Origin: an uncultured bacterium
Lineage (GTDB): Bacteria; Planctomycetota; JAJSAM01; JAJVHW01
Reading direction: 5' to 3'
Assembly (NCBI GenBank): GCA_937996235.1
Contig: CALKVK010000011.1
Coordinates: 143,481 to 207,480, forward strand
DNA length: 64,000 nt
Shown here: positions 20,349 to 29,709 of the stretch, in pieces
Layout: each line of letters begins with the position of its first letter
Numbering within the stretch: the first letter of the stretch is position 1
Program-made: the position numbers and the translations under genes
Notes under the pieces: model-generated
Databases searched by the model: none
What the model was told of the DNA's origin: nothing
Seen by the model: the letters and a program-made list of their open reading frames with translations, nothing else

Positions 20349-21388
20349 CCGGCCAGCACCCGCACGTCCGTCGCCGGCAGGCGCACGTGCACGGCGGCTC
20401 CGACGCCGAGCGCCCCGCGCGCGTCGCGCACGGCGAGCGCCGCACCCGCCGCGAGCCGCACGCGGTAGCGCACGCCCGCGCCGTTCCAGACGACGTCGTC
20501 GACGACGCCCGGCAGGCCGTCGTCGGCGAGCACGACGTGCTCCGGGCGCACGGCCAGCGCGACGCGCACGCCCGCCGCCGCGGCACCCTCCGCGACGACG
20601 GCTCCCACGCCGTCCACGTCCACCGCCACGCGCTCGCCGTCGACCGCGCGCACGACGCCCTCGAGCAGGTTCGTCTCGCCGATGAACTCCGCGACGAAGC
20701 GCGAGACGGGGCGCGCGTAGAGGTCGCGCGGCGCACCGATCTGCACGATGCGGCCCGCGTCCATCACGCCGACGCGGTCGGCCATGCCGAGCGCCTCCTC
20801 CTGGTCGTGCGTCACGTAGACGAACGTCGTGCCGAGGCGCCGCTGCAGCGCGCGCAGCTCCTCCTGCATGCGGCGGCGGAGCTGCAGGTCGAGGGCGCCG
20901 AGAGGCTCGTCGAGCAGCAGCACCGACGGCCGCCGCACGAGAGCGCGCGCGACGGCCACGCGCTGCTGCTGCCCGCCCGAGAGCTGCGACGGGCGGCGCC
21001 GCTCGAGACCCTCGAGCCGCACCAGCGCGAGCGCCTCGTCCACGCGCGTGCGGATCTCCGCGCGCGGCACGGCGGCGGTCTCGAGCCCGAACGCGACGTT
21101 CGCGAACACGTCGAGGTGCGGGAAGAGGGCGTAGTCCTGGAAGACGGTGTTGACGTCGCGGCGGTAGGGCGGCACGCCGCGCACGTCGCGGCCGTCGATC
21201 AGGACGGCGCCCGCGTCGGGCGCGTCGAAGCCGGCGACGAGGCGCAGCGTCGTCGTCTTGCCGCAGCCGCTCGGCCCGAGCAGCGCGAGGAACTCGCCCG
21301 CCGCGACCGCGAGGTCCACGCCGTCGAGCACGAGGCGGCCGCCGCGGGAACGCGAGACCGAGCGCAGCTCGACGGCCGGGGCGGACAT
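20345..21388 (-). CDS. potA: polyamine ABC transporter ATPase PotA
   Basis: 347 residues. Walker A GPSGCGKTTT, Q-loop VFQDYALFPH, signature LSGGQQQR, Walker B VLLLDEPLGALD and the H-loop VYVTHDQEEA are all intact. A C-terminal TOBE/regulatory domain begins at about residue 235 (RFVAEFIGETNLLEG, VRPEHVVLADDG). ATG 21388 (MSAPAVELRSVSR) is preferred over upstream in-frame codons because it fits the usual N-terminus. First gene of the operon and divergent from the deoxyhypusine-synthase homologue, with a 138-bp shared promoter region. Confidence 0.95.
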   Translation of the reverse strand: MSAPAVELRSVSRSRGGRLVLDGVDLAVAAGEFLALLGPSGCGKTTTLRLVAGFDAPDAGAVLIDGRDVRGVPPYRRDVNTVFQDYALFPHLDVFANVAFGLETAAVPRAEIRTRVDEALALVRLEGLERRRPSQLSGGQQQRVAVARALVRRPSVLLLDEPLGALDLQLRRRMQEELRALQRRLGTTFVYVTHDQEEALGMADRVGVMDAGRIVQIGAPRDLYARPVSRFVAEFIGETNLLEGVVRAVDGERVAVDVDGVGAVVAEGAAAAGVRVALAVRPEHVVLADDGLPGVVDDVVWNGAGVRYRVRLAAGAALAVRDARGALGVGAAVHVRLPATDVRVLAG

Positions 21389-21526
21389 GGGCGCGGATGC
21401 TACCCCGTCGCTCCTGGCGCACGTCGTCGCCACGCGGCGCGGAGACGCGACCTCGCGCGGAAATCGTGGTGCGTGCGGAGGGCGTGTGCGACGTTGGCCC
21501 GCCCCGTGTCCCGAGGAGGCGACGTC

Positions 21527-22504
21527 ATGCAGCGCGGCCCCGTCTCACGCTTCGTCGAGCACCACTACCGGCACTTCAACGCGGCGACCGTCGTCGACGC
21601 GGCGAAGGCGTGGGAGCAGCACCTCGCGAAGGACGGCAAGATGCTCGTCACGCTGGCGGGCGCGATGAGCACGGCGGAGCTCGGGCTCTCGCTCGCCGAG
21701 CTGATCCGCCAGGACAAGGTCCACGCGATCTGCTGCACCGGCGCGAACCTCGAGGAGGACATCTTCAACCTCGTCGCGCACGACCACTACGCGCGCATCC
21801 CGAACTACCGGGACCTGACGCCGAAGGACGAGGAGGACCTGCTCGCGCGGCACCTGAACCGCGTGACCGACACGTGCATCCCCGAAGAGGAGGCGATGCG
21901 CCGCATCGAGCGCGCCGTCCTCGAGGAGTGGACCGCCGCCGACCGCGACGGGCGGCGCCACTTCCCGCACGAGTTCATGTTCCGCATCCTGCGCTCGGGG
22001 AAGCTCGCCGACTGCTTCCAGATCGACCCCAAGGACTCGTGGATGATGGCGGCCTGCGAGAAGGACCTGCCGATGTTCGTCCCGGGCTGGGAGGACTCCA
22101 CGCTCGGCAACATGTTCACGGGCCACGTGATGGAGGGGCACGTCCGCAACGTGCACACCGTGCGCACCGGCATCGAGTACATGCGCACGCTCGCCGACTG
22201 GTACACGGAGACCAGCGCGCGCCACTCGGTCGGCTTCTTCCAGATCGGCGGCGGCATCGCGGGCGACTTCCCGATCTGCGTCGTGCCGATGCTCCACCAG
22301 GATCTCGGCCGCACGGGCGTGCCGGTCTGGGGCTACTTCTGTCAGATCTCCGACTCGACGACGAGCTACGGCAGCTACTCGGGCGCGGTGCCCAACGAGA
22401 AGATCACATGGGGCAAGCTGCGCGCGGAGACGCCGAAGTTCGTGATCGAGTCCGACGCGACAATCGTCGCGCCGCTCATCTTCGCGTGGCTGCTCGGCTG
22501 GTGA
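21527..22504 (+). CDS. deoxyhypusine synthase family protein (bacterial, catalytic Lys replaced)
   Basis: 325 residues; ATG 21527 with a perfect GAGGAGG upstream. The fold is clear: MLVTLAGAMSTAELGLSLAE, ICCTGANLEEDIFNLVAHDH, VPGWEDSTLGNMF and the C-terminal NEKITWGKL with ESDATIVAPLIFAWLLG. In eukaryotic deoxyhypusine synthase a lysine follows GGG(V)V in the active-site loop; here the loop reads QIGGGIAGDFP, so that lysine is Gly. Bacteria have no eIF5A, and related proteins act in polyamine synthesis (homospermidine, SpeY in Anabaena). Its divergent position to potABCD supports a polyamine role. The actual reaction is not known. Confidence 0.9.
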   Translation: MQRGPVSRFVEHHYRHFNAATVVDAAKAWEQHLAKDGKMLVTLAGAMSTAELGLSLAELIRQDKVHAICCTGANLEEDIFNLVAHDHYARIPNYRDLTPKDEEDLLARHLNRVTDTCIPEEEAMRRIERAVLEEWTAADRDGRRHFPHEFMFRILRSGKLADCFQIDPKDSWMMAACEKDLPMFVPGWEDSTLGNMFTGHVMEGHVRNVHTVRTGIEYMRTLADWYTETSARHSVGFFQIGGGIAGDFPICVVPMLHQDLGRTGVPVWGYFCQISDSTTSYGSYSGAVPNEKITWGKLRAETPKFVIESDATIVAPLIFAWLLGW

Positions 22505-22572
22505 CGCGCCGAGCCGCGCGCGGCGCGTAGGATCGGCACGGCGCCGACGCCCGGCGCCGGACCGGAGGCCCG

Positions 22573-23487
22573 ATGTTCCGCACGCTCACGATCGCGGCCG
22601 CGCTCGCCGCGGCCGCCCTCGCGCTCGCCGTCCCCCCGGCGCAGGCCGCGCGGCGCGACGCGCTGACCGCCGACGCCGCGCGCGCGCTGCGCACGTTCCG
22701 CGCAGCGGCGCGCGACGCCGATTCAGGTCTCGCCACCGCCATGCGCAGCCTCTCGCGCGGCCTCGATTCCGGCGCGACCACGACCGAGCAGGCGGCGACG
22801 ACGTTCGGCGACGCCGTCGCGTACCTCGCAGAGCAGCTCGCCGCGGCCGCCGACACGGCGGGGCTCGAGCTCTCGGACGCGGCCGTCTCCGCGATGGACG
22901 CGAACGGCGACGACGCGGCGCGCGGCACGAACGCCGGTGACGGGGGCTCGTACGACGGCGCCGTCGACGCGATCCGCGGCGACCTGGCGCGCCTCCGCTC
23001 GAAGACGTCGAAGCGCATCGCCGCGTTCGGCCGGACGCTCGCGAAGAAGGGCGGGGCGCGCGTCGCGCTGCGCGGGCGGCTCGAGGCGTGGACGTTCACG
23101 CCGCAGCCGGTGCCGCGCGGCGGCGGCGCGTTCGGCGTGCGCGACCGTCCGCTGCAGCTCTGGGGCGTGCTCGCGACGCGGCTGACCGACGGGCGCGTGA
23201 TCGCGACCGCGTTCGGCACCGCGCCGCGCTCGCGCAGCGGCGACTTCGACGTGCGGCTCGACGGCCCCGTCGTGCGCTTCGTCGGCACCGAGATCACCGC
23301 CGGCGGCATGCCCGTCGCCGTGAACGGGACGTGGCGGGCGACGACGATCCTGAACGACCCGTTCGACGGAGACGGCGTGGCCGCGGGCAACCACGCCGTG
23401 CTGTTCGGGGTCGACCCGGTCGACGTCGGCATCGCAGGACGCCAGCCCGCGCGCTACGAGCACGCAGGCGCGATCAGCGTCCCGTGA
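22573..23487 (+). CDS. secreted helical + beta domain protein (304 aa)
   Basis: A signal peptide (MFRTLTIAAALAAAALALAV, cleavage near AQA-ARR) is followed by ~150 residues of Ala/Asp/Arg-rich helix, then a beta-rich C-terminal half (GRLEAWTFTPQP, LQLWGVLATRLTDGRVIATAF). There is a DANGDDAARGTNAGDGG acidic/Gly stretch at about residues 112-130. It lies 20 bp before the ABC-importer operon on the same strand but has no visible link to transport. Same general layout as the exported proteins at 6306 and 16540. Confidence 0.72.
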   Translation: MFRTLTIAAALAAAALALAVPPAQAARRDALTADAARALRTFRAAARDADSGLATAMRSLSRGLDSGATTTEQAATTFGDAVAYLAEQLAAAADTAGLELSDAAVSAMDANGDDAARGTNAGDGGSYDGAVDAIRGDLARLRSKTSKRIAAFGRTLAKKGGARVALRGRLEAWTFTPQPVPRGGGAFGVRDRPLQLWGVLATRLTDGRVIATAFGTAPRSRSGDFDVRLDGPVVRFVGTEITAGGMPVAVNGTWRATTILNDPFDGDGVAAGNHAVLFGVDPVDVGIAGRQPARYEHAGAISVP

Positions 23488-23507
23488 GGAGCGGAAGGAA
23501 GGACGGC

Positions 23508-24539
23508 ATGCGACGACGGACCCTGGCCCGCGCGCTGCTCGCAGCGTGCGCTCTGCTCCCCGCGGCCGTGTTCGCCGCGTGCGGCGGCGACGCGCCGCAG
23601 ACGACGCCGGACGCCGGCGCGGGCGCGGCGCGGCAGCGCGTCGTGTACGCCGGCTCGAACTGGTTCGGCCACGCGCCCGTCTGGGCGGGCATCGCCCACG
23701 GGATCTTCGAACAGGCCGGGTTCGACGTCGAGGCGCGCGCGTTCGGCTCGTCGACGGACCGCGTCACGGCGCTCGAGACCGGCACGGCGCAGTTCGCGAG
23801 CGTCGGCGAGGTGGCGATGCTCGAGGCGATGGCTCAGGACCGCCGCGGCTTCTACTGGATCGGCAACCAGGACATCGCGCCCGGCAACGAGGGGCTCGTC
23901 GCGATCCGGATCCTGCGCATCGAGGACCTGCGCGGCAAGCGCATCGCCGTCAACCTGAACAGCTCCGTGCACATCACGCTCTACGAGCTGCTGAAGAGCA
24001 AGGGCCTGAGCATCAAGACCGACGTGAAGCTCGTGCACGGCGCGGACCGCGCGGTCGTGGACCTCGTCCGCAACGGCGACGCCGACGCGGGGATCATCTG
24101 GGAGCCGTACTTCTCGGAGCTGCGCCAACTGCCGGGAGCGGTGCTGCTCGGCCGCGACTCCGACACGTCGATCTTCAAGCGCTTCGGCACGATGACCGGG
24201 CCGGACATGGTGTGCGCGTCGAAGGCGTGGGTCGACGAGGACGCGCAGCGCGCGAAGCGCTTCTTCCGCGCGTACTTCGAGGCGGTCCGCTGGTGCAAGG
24301 AGCACCCGGAGGAGCTCGTGCAGCTCATCGCCGAGCGCGTGGGGCGCCCGCAGGAGGAGGTCGCACGCGCGATGGCCAACTTCGTGTGGCTCGACGGCGA
24401 CTACCAGTTCGTCGCGATGAGCGACTCGATGCTCTTCGCGCAGGCGGAGTATGCGTCGCAGGCGCTGCTCGAGATGGACCTGATCCAGACGCTGCCCGAC
24501 TTCCGCGCGTGGACGCGCCCGGACGTGCTCGCGCGCTGA
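23508..24539 (+). CDS. NitT/TauT-family ABC transporter substrate-binding protein
   Basis: 343 residues with a signal peptide ending at a possible lipobox (VFAACGGD). The mature part has the SsuA/TauA/NrtA-type pattern: WFGHAPVWAGIAHGIFEQAG, FDVEARAFGSSTDRVTALETG, LRGKRIAVNLNSSVHITLYE, DADAGIIWEPYF. Residues 250-300 (FRAYFEAVRWCKEHPEELVQL) match the second lobe. ATG 23508 is preceded by GGAAGGAAGG. It is followed by its permease and ATPase. The ligand (nitrate, sulfonate, thiamine precursor and so on) cannot be told from sequence. Confidence 0.9.
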   Translation: MRRRTLARALLAACALLPAAVFAACGGDAPQTTPDAGAGAARQRVVYAGSNWFGHAPVWAGIAHGIFEQAGFDVEARAFGSSTDRVTALETGTAQFASVGEVAMLEAMAQDRRGFYWIGNQDIAPGNEGLVAIRILRIEDLRGKRIAVNLNSSVHITLYELLKSKGLSIKTDVKLVHGADRAVVDLVRNGDADAGIIWEPYFSELRQLPGAVLLGRDSDTSIFKRFGTMTGPDMVCASKAWVDEDAQRAKRFFRAYFEAVRWCKEHPEELVQLIAERVGRPQEEVARAMANFVWLDGDYQFVAMSDSMLFAQAEYASQALLEMDLIQTLPDFRAWTRPDVLAR

Positions 24540-24598
24540 GCGCGCGCCGCGCGGGCATTCCCGCGCGGATCGCCGCCCGCCGGCGCTACGTTGCCGTC

Positions 24599-25540
24599 AT
24601 GCGCTCGTTCCCGGCCACGTTGACCCCGCAGCGCCGCCTGCGCTACGGGATCGTCGGCGTCGTCGCGCTGCTCCTCGTGTGGTGGGCGCTCACGCTGCCG
24701 GTGTTCGAGGAGCAGGTCACGCACATGGAGCGCGTGGCGACGGGCACCTTCGACACCGGCCGCGACCCGCGCACGGGCGAGGAGGTGCGCGTCGAGCGCT
24801 TCGACGTCGTCCCGCGCGTCGAGACGGTGCGGCGGGCGCTCGTGAACCCGCCCGCGCTCGCGACGCCGACGGACACCGCGCGGCGCGCCTGGGGCCTCCT
24901 GACGGCCGACCGCCCCAACCAGCCGTCGCTGCTCGCGCACGTCGGACGCTCGACGACGCGCATCCTGCTCGGGTTCGCGCTGAGTGCGCTCATCGGCGTG
25001 CCGCTCGGCGTGGCGATGGGACTCTTCCCGGTCCTGCGCGCGATGCTCTCGCCGATCGTCAGCTTCCTGCGGCCGCTGCCGTCGATCTCGTGGGTGCCGC
25101 TGACGATGATCTGGCTCGGCGCCGACGAGAAGCAGAAGGTCGCGATCGTGTTCCTCGGCACCTTCTCGGCCGCGCTGATCTACACGGTCGAGGCCACGCT
25201 GCGTGTCCACCCGGACCTGATCAAGGCCGCGCGCAACCTCGGCGCGAGCGAGAACCAGGTGCTCTGGCGTGTGCTCCTGCCGGCGGCGCTCCCGAACATC
25301 GTCAGCGGCCTCAAGGTCGTGATGGCGATCGGCTGGACGTGCGTCATCTCGGCCGAGATCGTCGGCTCGCAGGAGGGCCTCGGCGCGCTCATCTGGACCT
25401 CCAAGGAGACGGCCGACACCGCCGCCGTGTTCGTCGGCATGGCGTCGATCAGCGTGATCGTGCTGCTGCTCGACGCGCTGTTCGGTCTCGTCGAGCGCCA
25501 GCTCCTGCCCTACCTGTTCCTGCGCGAGACGGGGCGGTGA
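24599..25540 (+). CDS. NitT/TauT-family ABC transporter permease with long periplasmic insert
   Basis: 313 residues. One helix (IVGVVALLLVWWALTLPVF) is followed by about 75 polar residues (VTHMERVATGTFDTGRDPRT...) before the usual permease core, then the five remaining helices with the EAA-like loop IKAARNLGASENQVLWRVLL. Ordinary SsuC/TauC proteins are about 250-270 residues and have only a short loop there, so the insert is unusual. Works with the neighbouring binding protein and ATPase. Confidence 0.9.
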   Translation: MRSFPATLTPQRRLRYGIVGVVALLLVWWALTLPVFEEQVTHMERVATGTFDTGRDPRTGEEVRVERFDVVPRVETVRRALVNPPALATPTDTARRAWGLLTADRPNQPSLLAHVGRSTTRILLGFALSALIGVPLGVAMGLFPVLRAMLSPIVSFLRPLPSISWVPLTMIWLGADEKQKVAIVFLGTFSAALIYTVEATLRVHPDLIKAARNLGASENQVLWRVLLPAALPNIVSGLKVVMAIGWTCVISAEIVGSQEGLGALIWTSKETADTAAVFVGMASISVIVLLLDALFGLVERQLLPYLFLRETGR

Positions 25541-26307
25541 CGCCGCTGCTCGCCGCGCGCGGCGTCACGAAGGCGTTCGGCGCGACGGTCGCGCTCGACG
25601 GGCTCGACCTCGAGGTCGAGCGCGGCGAGTTCCTCGTGCTCGTGGGTGCGTCGGGCTGCGGCAAGTCCACGCTGCTCAACCTGTTCGCCGGCTTCGAACG
25701 GCCGACCTCGGGCGAGGTGCTCTTCGACGGCGAGCGCATCCGCGACGTCGAGCCGCGCTGCGGCATGGTGTTCCAGAACTACGCGCTGTTCGAGTGGCTG
25801 ACGGTGGCCGAGAACGTCTCGTTCGGCCCGCGCCTCCGCGGCCGCCCCGACCCCGCGCGCGTCTCGCAACTGCTCCAGCTCGTCGGCGTCGCGGACTTCG
25901 CGCGCCACTATCCGGCGCAGCTCTCCGGCGGCATGCGCCAGCGCGTCGCGCTCGCGCGCACGCTCGCGAACGACCCCGACGTGCTGCTCTGCGACGAGCC
26001 GTTCGCCGCGCTCGACGCGATGACGCGGCAGGTCCTCCAGCAGGAGCTCGCGCGGATCGTCGAGGAGGAGCGCCGCACCTGCGTCTTCATCACGCACTCG
26101 ATCGACGAGGCGCTGCTGCTCGCCGACCGCGTCGCCGTGCTGTCGGCGCGCCCGGGCCGCGTCAAGCAGACGCTCGTGAACGACCTGCCGCGTCCGCGCA
26201 CGGCAGAGATGCAGCTCGACGACGCGTTCGTCGCGCGCAAGCGCGCGATCTGGGCGAGCGTGCAGGAGGAGGTGCTCCTGCATCGCGGCGGCGACGTGCG
26301 CTGCTGA
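25537..26307 (+). CDS. NitT/TauT-family ABC transporter ATPase
   Basis: 256 residues. Walker A GASGCGKSTLLNLFAG, Q-loop MVFQNYALFEWLTV, signature LSGGMRQRVALARTL, Walker B VLLCDEPFAALD and H-loop FITHSIDEALLLADRV are complete. There is no TOBE domain, as usual in this family. The GTG start overlaps the permease stop (GTGA). Third gene of the importer operon. Confidence 0.95.
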   Translation: MTPLLAARGVTKAFGATVALDGLDLEVERGEFLVLVGASGCGKSTLLNLFAGFERPTSGEVLFDGERIRDVEPRCGMVFQNYALFEWLTVAENVSFGPRLRGRPDPARVSQLLQLVGVADFARHYPAQLSGGMRQRVALARTLANDPDVLLCDEPFAALDAMTRQVLQQELARIVEEERRTCVFITHSIDEALLLADRVAVLSARPGRVKQTLVNDLPRPRTAEMQLDDAFVARKRAIWASVQEEVLLHRGGDVRC

Positions 26308-26334
26308 CGCGGGCAACGGCGCCGCGCGTCCGCC

Positions 26335-28074
26335 TCAGCGCACGCGCACCGGCGCCCAGGTCCACGGGCGCAGCAGGCTGAACGCGTTGCGACCCGACAG
26401 GATCGGCTCGTCGTCGCCCTGGCGGAGTCCGTTGCCGGCGACGTCGAGCAGGAACGTGTCGGGCACGCCGTCCGGGAACAGCGCGGCGACGGGCAGCGCG
26501 AGCCGGAACACGAACGTGTCGCCGGAGGCGGACCCGATGCACTCCGTACCCGCGGGCAGCGGACGGACCCGCCCGCCGCGCATGTCGAACGCCAGCGCCG
26601 CGACCCCGCCGCCCTGCTGCGCGCACACCGCCACCTGCAGCGCGTCGGCGCCGAGCTGCGCGCGCGGCGCCGTCGCGACGCCGAGCAGCACGCCCGTGCC
26701 GAAGCCGCCGGGCTGCGCGGCGACGATCTCCGTCTCCACCCGCAGCCGCGCCTCGACCACGAGCGCGCCGCCGTCGATGCCGACGCGCACGTGTTCGCCC
26801 TCGCGCAGGTTGCGCAGCGCCGCGTCGACGAGCCCGCCGCTCTGCGCGCGCGCCGCCTGCTCGTGGCGCGAGGTCGGCGCGCGCAGGTCCACCTCGGTGC
26901 GCTGCGGCACCCACCACGTGTAGGTGCAGTTCGCGGGGTCGTCGATCTCGTAGACCTCGCGCTGCTCGTTGGTGATGACGACGCCCGCGGCGGTCCACGC
27001 GAGCGCCTCGCACTGCTGCGCGTCGAGCTGGAACGTGCGCGAGGGCGCGCCCGCGGGGTGTTCCACGTCGTAGAGGCAGAGCCGGCCGTACGTGAGCAGC
27101 GCGAGCCGGCCGTCGGCGCACACGTCTGCCGCGGTGAGCTGCTCGCCCCGCGGCAGGTCGAGCGCGGCGAGCCGCGTCGCGACGTTGCGCTCGCCGGCGG
27201 GCAGTTCGCGCGCGTCGCGCAGCGCGTCGAAGCGGTACACCCACGTCGCCTCCTCGCCGCGGTCCTTGAGCGCGATGTGGACGCGGTCGCGCCACACCCA
27301 GACCGCCTCGGCGTCGTGGCGGCCGTCGGGGTACGCCACCGGGTACGTCGCGACCAGCTCGACGCCCTCCGCGGTCGGGCGTACGCGGTAGAGCACGAGG
27401 TCGTCGCGGCGGCGGCCGTTGTCGCCGATGTCGCAGACCAGCAGGTCGCCGCCCAGGACGGCGAGCTCCTCCCAGTCCACGTTCGTCGCGCCCGGGACCT
27501 CGAACTCCTGCGCGTCCTCGAACCAGGGCGCGGACGCACGGTAGAGGCGCGGCGGATTGCCGCTGTCGTTCAGCGCCCACCACCACCCGCCCGCGTACGC
27601 GAGTCCGCTGCACTCGACGATCCGGTCGTCGGCGATCCGCATGACGGGCTCGAGGAGCGCCCGGCCGGGCGCGAGCGGACGCAGCGAGTCCTGCCGCGTC
27701 GGCGCGGAGCCGGTCGGCACGAACGGCGTCGGCGGGAACAGTTCGGGGTCCGCGGCCGGCGCGTCGGCGGCGGACGGCGCGCGCGGCGCGGGCGCGCTCC
27801 CCGTGGTCGGCCCGGGAGCCGCCGCAGCGCCGGTGGACGCCGCGTCGCCGGACGACGCCCGGGCGCCCGCGGGCGGCGCCGTGCCAGTGGGCGCGGGCGC
27901 TGCCGGTCCGGTCACCTGCGGGGCCCGGTCGATCAGCTTCATCTCGGGCGGCAGGTGCGGCCCGTCGGTCCCGCAGCCGGCGAGCAGCGCCGACGTGAGC
28001 ACGACGCACGCGAGGCCGCGTCGCGGCGCCCCGCCGTCACGTCCGTCCGCCCGGTCAGCTCCGGCCTCGCGCAT
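26335..28074 (-). CDS. large lipoprotein, beta-propeller-like (579 aa)
   Basis: Lipoprotein signal ACVVLTSALLAGC with the lipobox at about residue 34, then a ~100-residue Pro/Ala/Thr-rich linker. The core contains short repeating beta motifs: IVECSGLAYAGGWWWALNDS, NVDWEELAVLGGDLLVCDIG, DAEAVWVWRDRVHIALKDRG. These resemble SdiA-regulated/phytase-type propellers in which asp-rich turns recur. The C-terminal ~150 residues form a second beta domain. The ATG at 28074 follows GGAGGTGG. Role unknown; attachment to the outer membrane is likely. Confidence 0.8.
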   Translation of the reverse strand: MREAGADRADGRDGGAPRRGLACVVLTSALLAGCGTDGPHLPPEMKLIDRAPQVTGPAAPAPTGTAPPAGARASSGDAASTGAAAAPGPTTGSAPAPRAPSAADAPAADPELFPPTPFVPTGSAPTRQDSLRPLAPGRALLEPVMRIADDRIVECSGLAYAGGWWWALNDSGNPPRLYRASAPWFEDAQEFEVPGATNVDWEELAVLGGDLLVCDIGDNGRRRDDLVLYRVRPTAEGVELVATYPVAYPDGRHDAEAVWVWRDRVHIALKDRGEEATWVYRFDALRDARELPAGERNVATRLAALDLPRGEQLTAADVCADGRLALLTYGRLCLYDVEHPAGAPSRTFQLDAQQCEALAWTAAGVVITNEQREVYEIDDPANCTYTWWVPQRTEVDLRAPTSRHEQAARAQSGGLVDAALRNLREGEHVRVGIDGGALVVEARLRVETEIVAAQPGGFGTGVLLGVATAPRAQLGADALQVAVCAQQGGGVAALAFDMRGGRVRPLPAGTECIGSASGDTFVFRLALPVAALFPDGVPDTFLLDVAGNGLRQGDDEPILSGRNAFSLLRPWTWAPVRVR

Positions 28075-28329
28075 CGTCCACCTCCGGGCCGGGATTGTGC
28101 CCGAACGCGGACCGCGCGCGTCCGTGGCGTCTGCGCCGGCCCGGCCGCGCGCACACACTCCCGTGCCCGCCGCGTCGCCGGAGTCGCGCTCTCGGCGCTG
28201 CGAGCGGTGCCGAAGCCGGTGTAGTGCGGCAGGCGCGGGCGTCGACGGGTCGCGCCGCCGGAGCAGCGCGCCGCGGCCCGCGAACGCGCGGAGATGCGCA
28301 CGCGTCGTCGGATCGGCGATCGTGTCGCG

Positions 28330-28989
28330 ATGCCCGACGCCGTCTTCGTCCCCTACCCCGACCGCCACGTGCCCGACGCGCCGCCGCTCGACGTCCTGCG
28401 GCGGACCTACGACGTGCTGCGCCGCCGCCGCAGCGTGCGGATGTTCTCGGACCGCCCGGTCGCGCGCGAGGTCGTCGAGGAGCTCGTGCGCTGCGCGACG
28501 ACCGCGCCGTCGGGCGCGAACAAGCAGCCGTGGCGCTTCGTCTGCGTCTCCGACCCGGCCGTGAAGCGCGCGATCCGCGAGGCGGCCGAGCACGAGGAGC
28601 GCACGTTCTACGCGGAGCGCGCGGGCGACCGCTGGCTCGCCGACCTCGCGCCGCTCGGGACCGACGCCGACAAGCGCTACCTCGAGATCGCCCCGTGGCT
28701 CGTCGTCGTCATGCGCCTGACGCGCGGCGACGACGGCGGCCTCGTCTACTACGGCGAGGAGTCGGTCGGGATCGCCGTCGGCATGCTGCTCGCAGCGGCG
28801 CAGGCGGCCGGCCTCGCGACGCTCACGCACACGCCGAGCCCGATGCAGTTCCTGTGCGACGTGCTCGGTCGGCCGCGGCACGAGCGCCCCTACGTGCTGA
28901 TCCCCGTCGGGTACCCGGCCGACGACTGCACCGTGCCGCTCCACGCGCTCGCGCGCCGTCCGCTCGCCGAGTCCGCCGTGTTCGTCTGA
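28330..28989 (+). CDS. nitroreductase / iodotyrosine-deiodinase-like flavoprotein
   Basis: 219 residues with the nitroreductase FMN-binding hallmarks: RRRRSVRMFSDRPV near residue 30, APSGANKQPWRFVCVSD near 60, and the C-terminal GLATLTHTPSPMQFL and RPYVLIPVGYPA. Length and motif spacing suit the iodotyrosine-deiodinase-like branch. Substrate not known. The 255 bp upstream (28075-28329) contain no gene or clear site that I can identify. Confidence 0.9.
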   Translation: MPDAVFVPYPDRHVPDAPPLDVLRRTYDVLRRRRSVRMFSDRPVAREVVEELVRCATTAPSGANKQPWRFVCVSDPAVKRAIREAAEHEERTFYAERAGDRWLADLAPLGTDADKRYLEIAPWLVVVMRLTRGDDGGLVYYGEESVGIAVGMLLAAAQAAGLATLTHTPSPMQFLCDVLGRPRHERPYVLIPVGYPADDCTVPLHALARRPLAESAVFV

Positions 28990-29139
28990 CGAGCGGCGGA
29001 GAGCCGCCCGCCCCGGCTGCCAGCGCCGGCGGGATGCGCGTCCGCGCGCGGCGCCGGTCCGACCCGCACGGCGAGTTCCCCACGCCGTGTGCGAGCGACG
29101 CGGGCGGCCCGGCGGGCCGCCCGCGTCGCAGGGAGCCTG

Positions 29140-29709
29140 CTACGCCATGCCCCAGAGGTGCATGGTGTTGACGGGCTTGCCCTGCAGCTTCAGGTAGTAG
29201 AAGAGCTGCGACTTGTGCGAGGCGAGATGCTGGATGCAGTCGCCGACCTGCGACGCCAGCGGCCGCTCCTGCGGGTTCCACGGTGCGCCGACCATCTGCG
29301 TCGCCAGGCGCTCCTCGCCGGCCTCGGCCAGCATGCCCAGCGCGACGGCCTTGTCCTTGGCGAGCGCGGTGCGCGAGTCGGCGACGCTCTTCGACGTCGG
29401 CAGCTTGTCCGCCGTCGGCAGACCCGCGTCGGCGCCGCAGTCGCCGTCGGCGGCGCACTCGGCTCCCCCCTCTGCGCCCGACTGCGTGGCGTCGGGCGGC
29501 ATGAGCGCGCTCCAGTCCCCTGTCACGAAGCCCTGGACGCACGCGCCGCAGGCCATCTGCAGGTGGAACAGGAGCTGCCCGGTCGTCATCCAGTTGTCGC
29601 CCGTCGCGGGCTTCCAGCCGAGCGCGGCGTCGTCGCAGAGCGCCATCAGGCCGTCGGTGGCGCGGTACGTGTCCTCGATCTGCGTCTTCAGGAAAGCGGT
29701 CAAGCTCAC
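29140..29709 (-). CDS. DinB superfamily protein
   Basis: 189 residues. The four-helix DinB pattern is visible: LTAFLKTQIEDTYRATDGLM, WMTTGQLLFHLQMACGACVQG and IQHLASHKSQLFYYLKLQGK; these supply the metal-site histidines. A Cys/Gly/Asp-rich stretch in the middle (GAECAADGDCGADAG) is unusual for the family. The GTG at 29709 is preceded by GGAGGAGGACACC. DinB-like proteins often act as thiol transferases or metal-dependent hydrolases; this one's role is unknown. Confidence 0.82.
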   Translation of the reverse strand: MSLTAFLKTQIEDTYRATDGLMALCDDAALGWKPATGDNWMTTGQLLFHLQMACGACVQGFVTGDWSALMPPDATQSGAEGGAECAADGDCGADAGLPTADKLPTSKSVADSRTALAKDKAVALGMLAEAGEERLATQMVGAPWNPQERPLASQVGDCIQHLASHKSQLFYYLKLQGKPVNTMHLWGMA

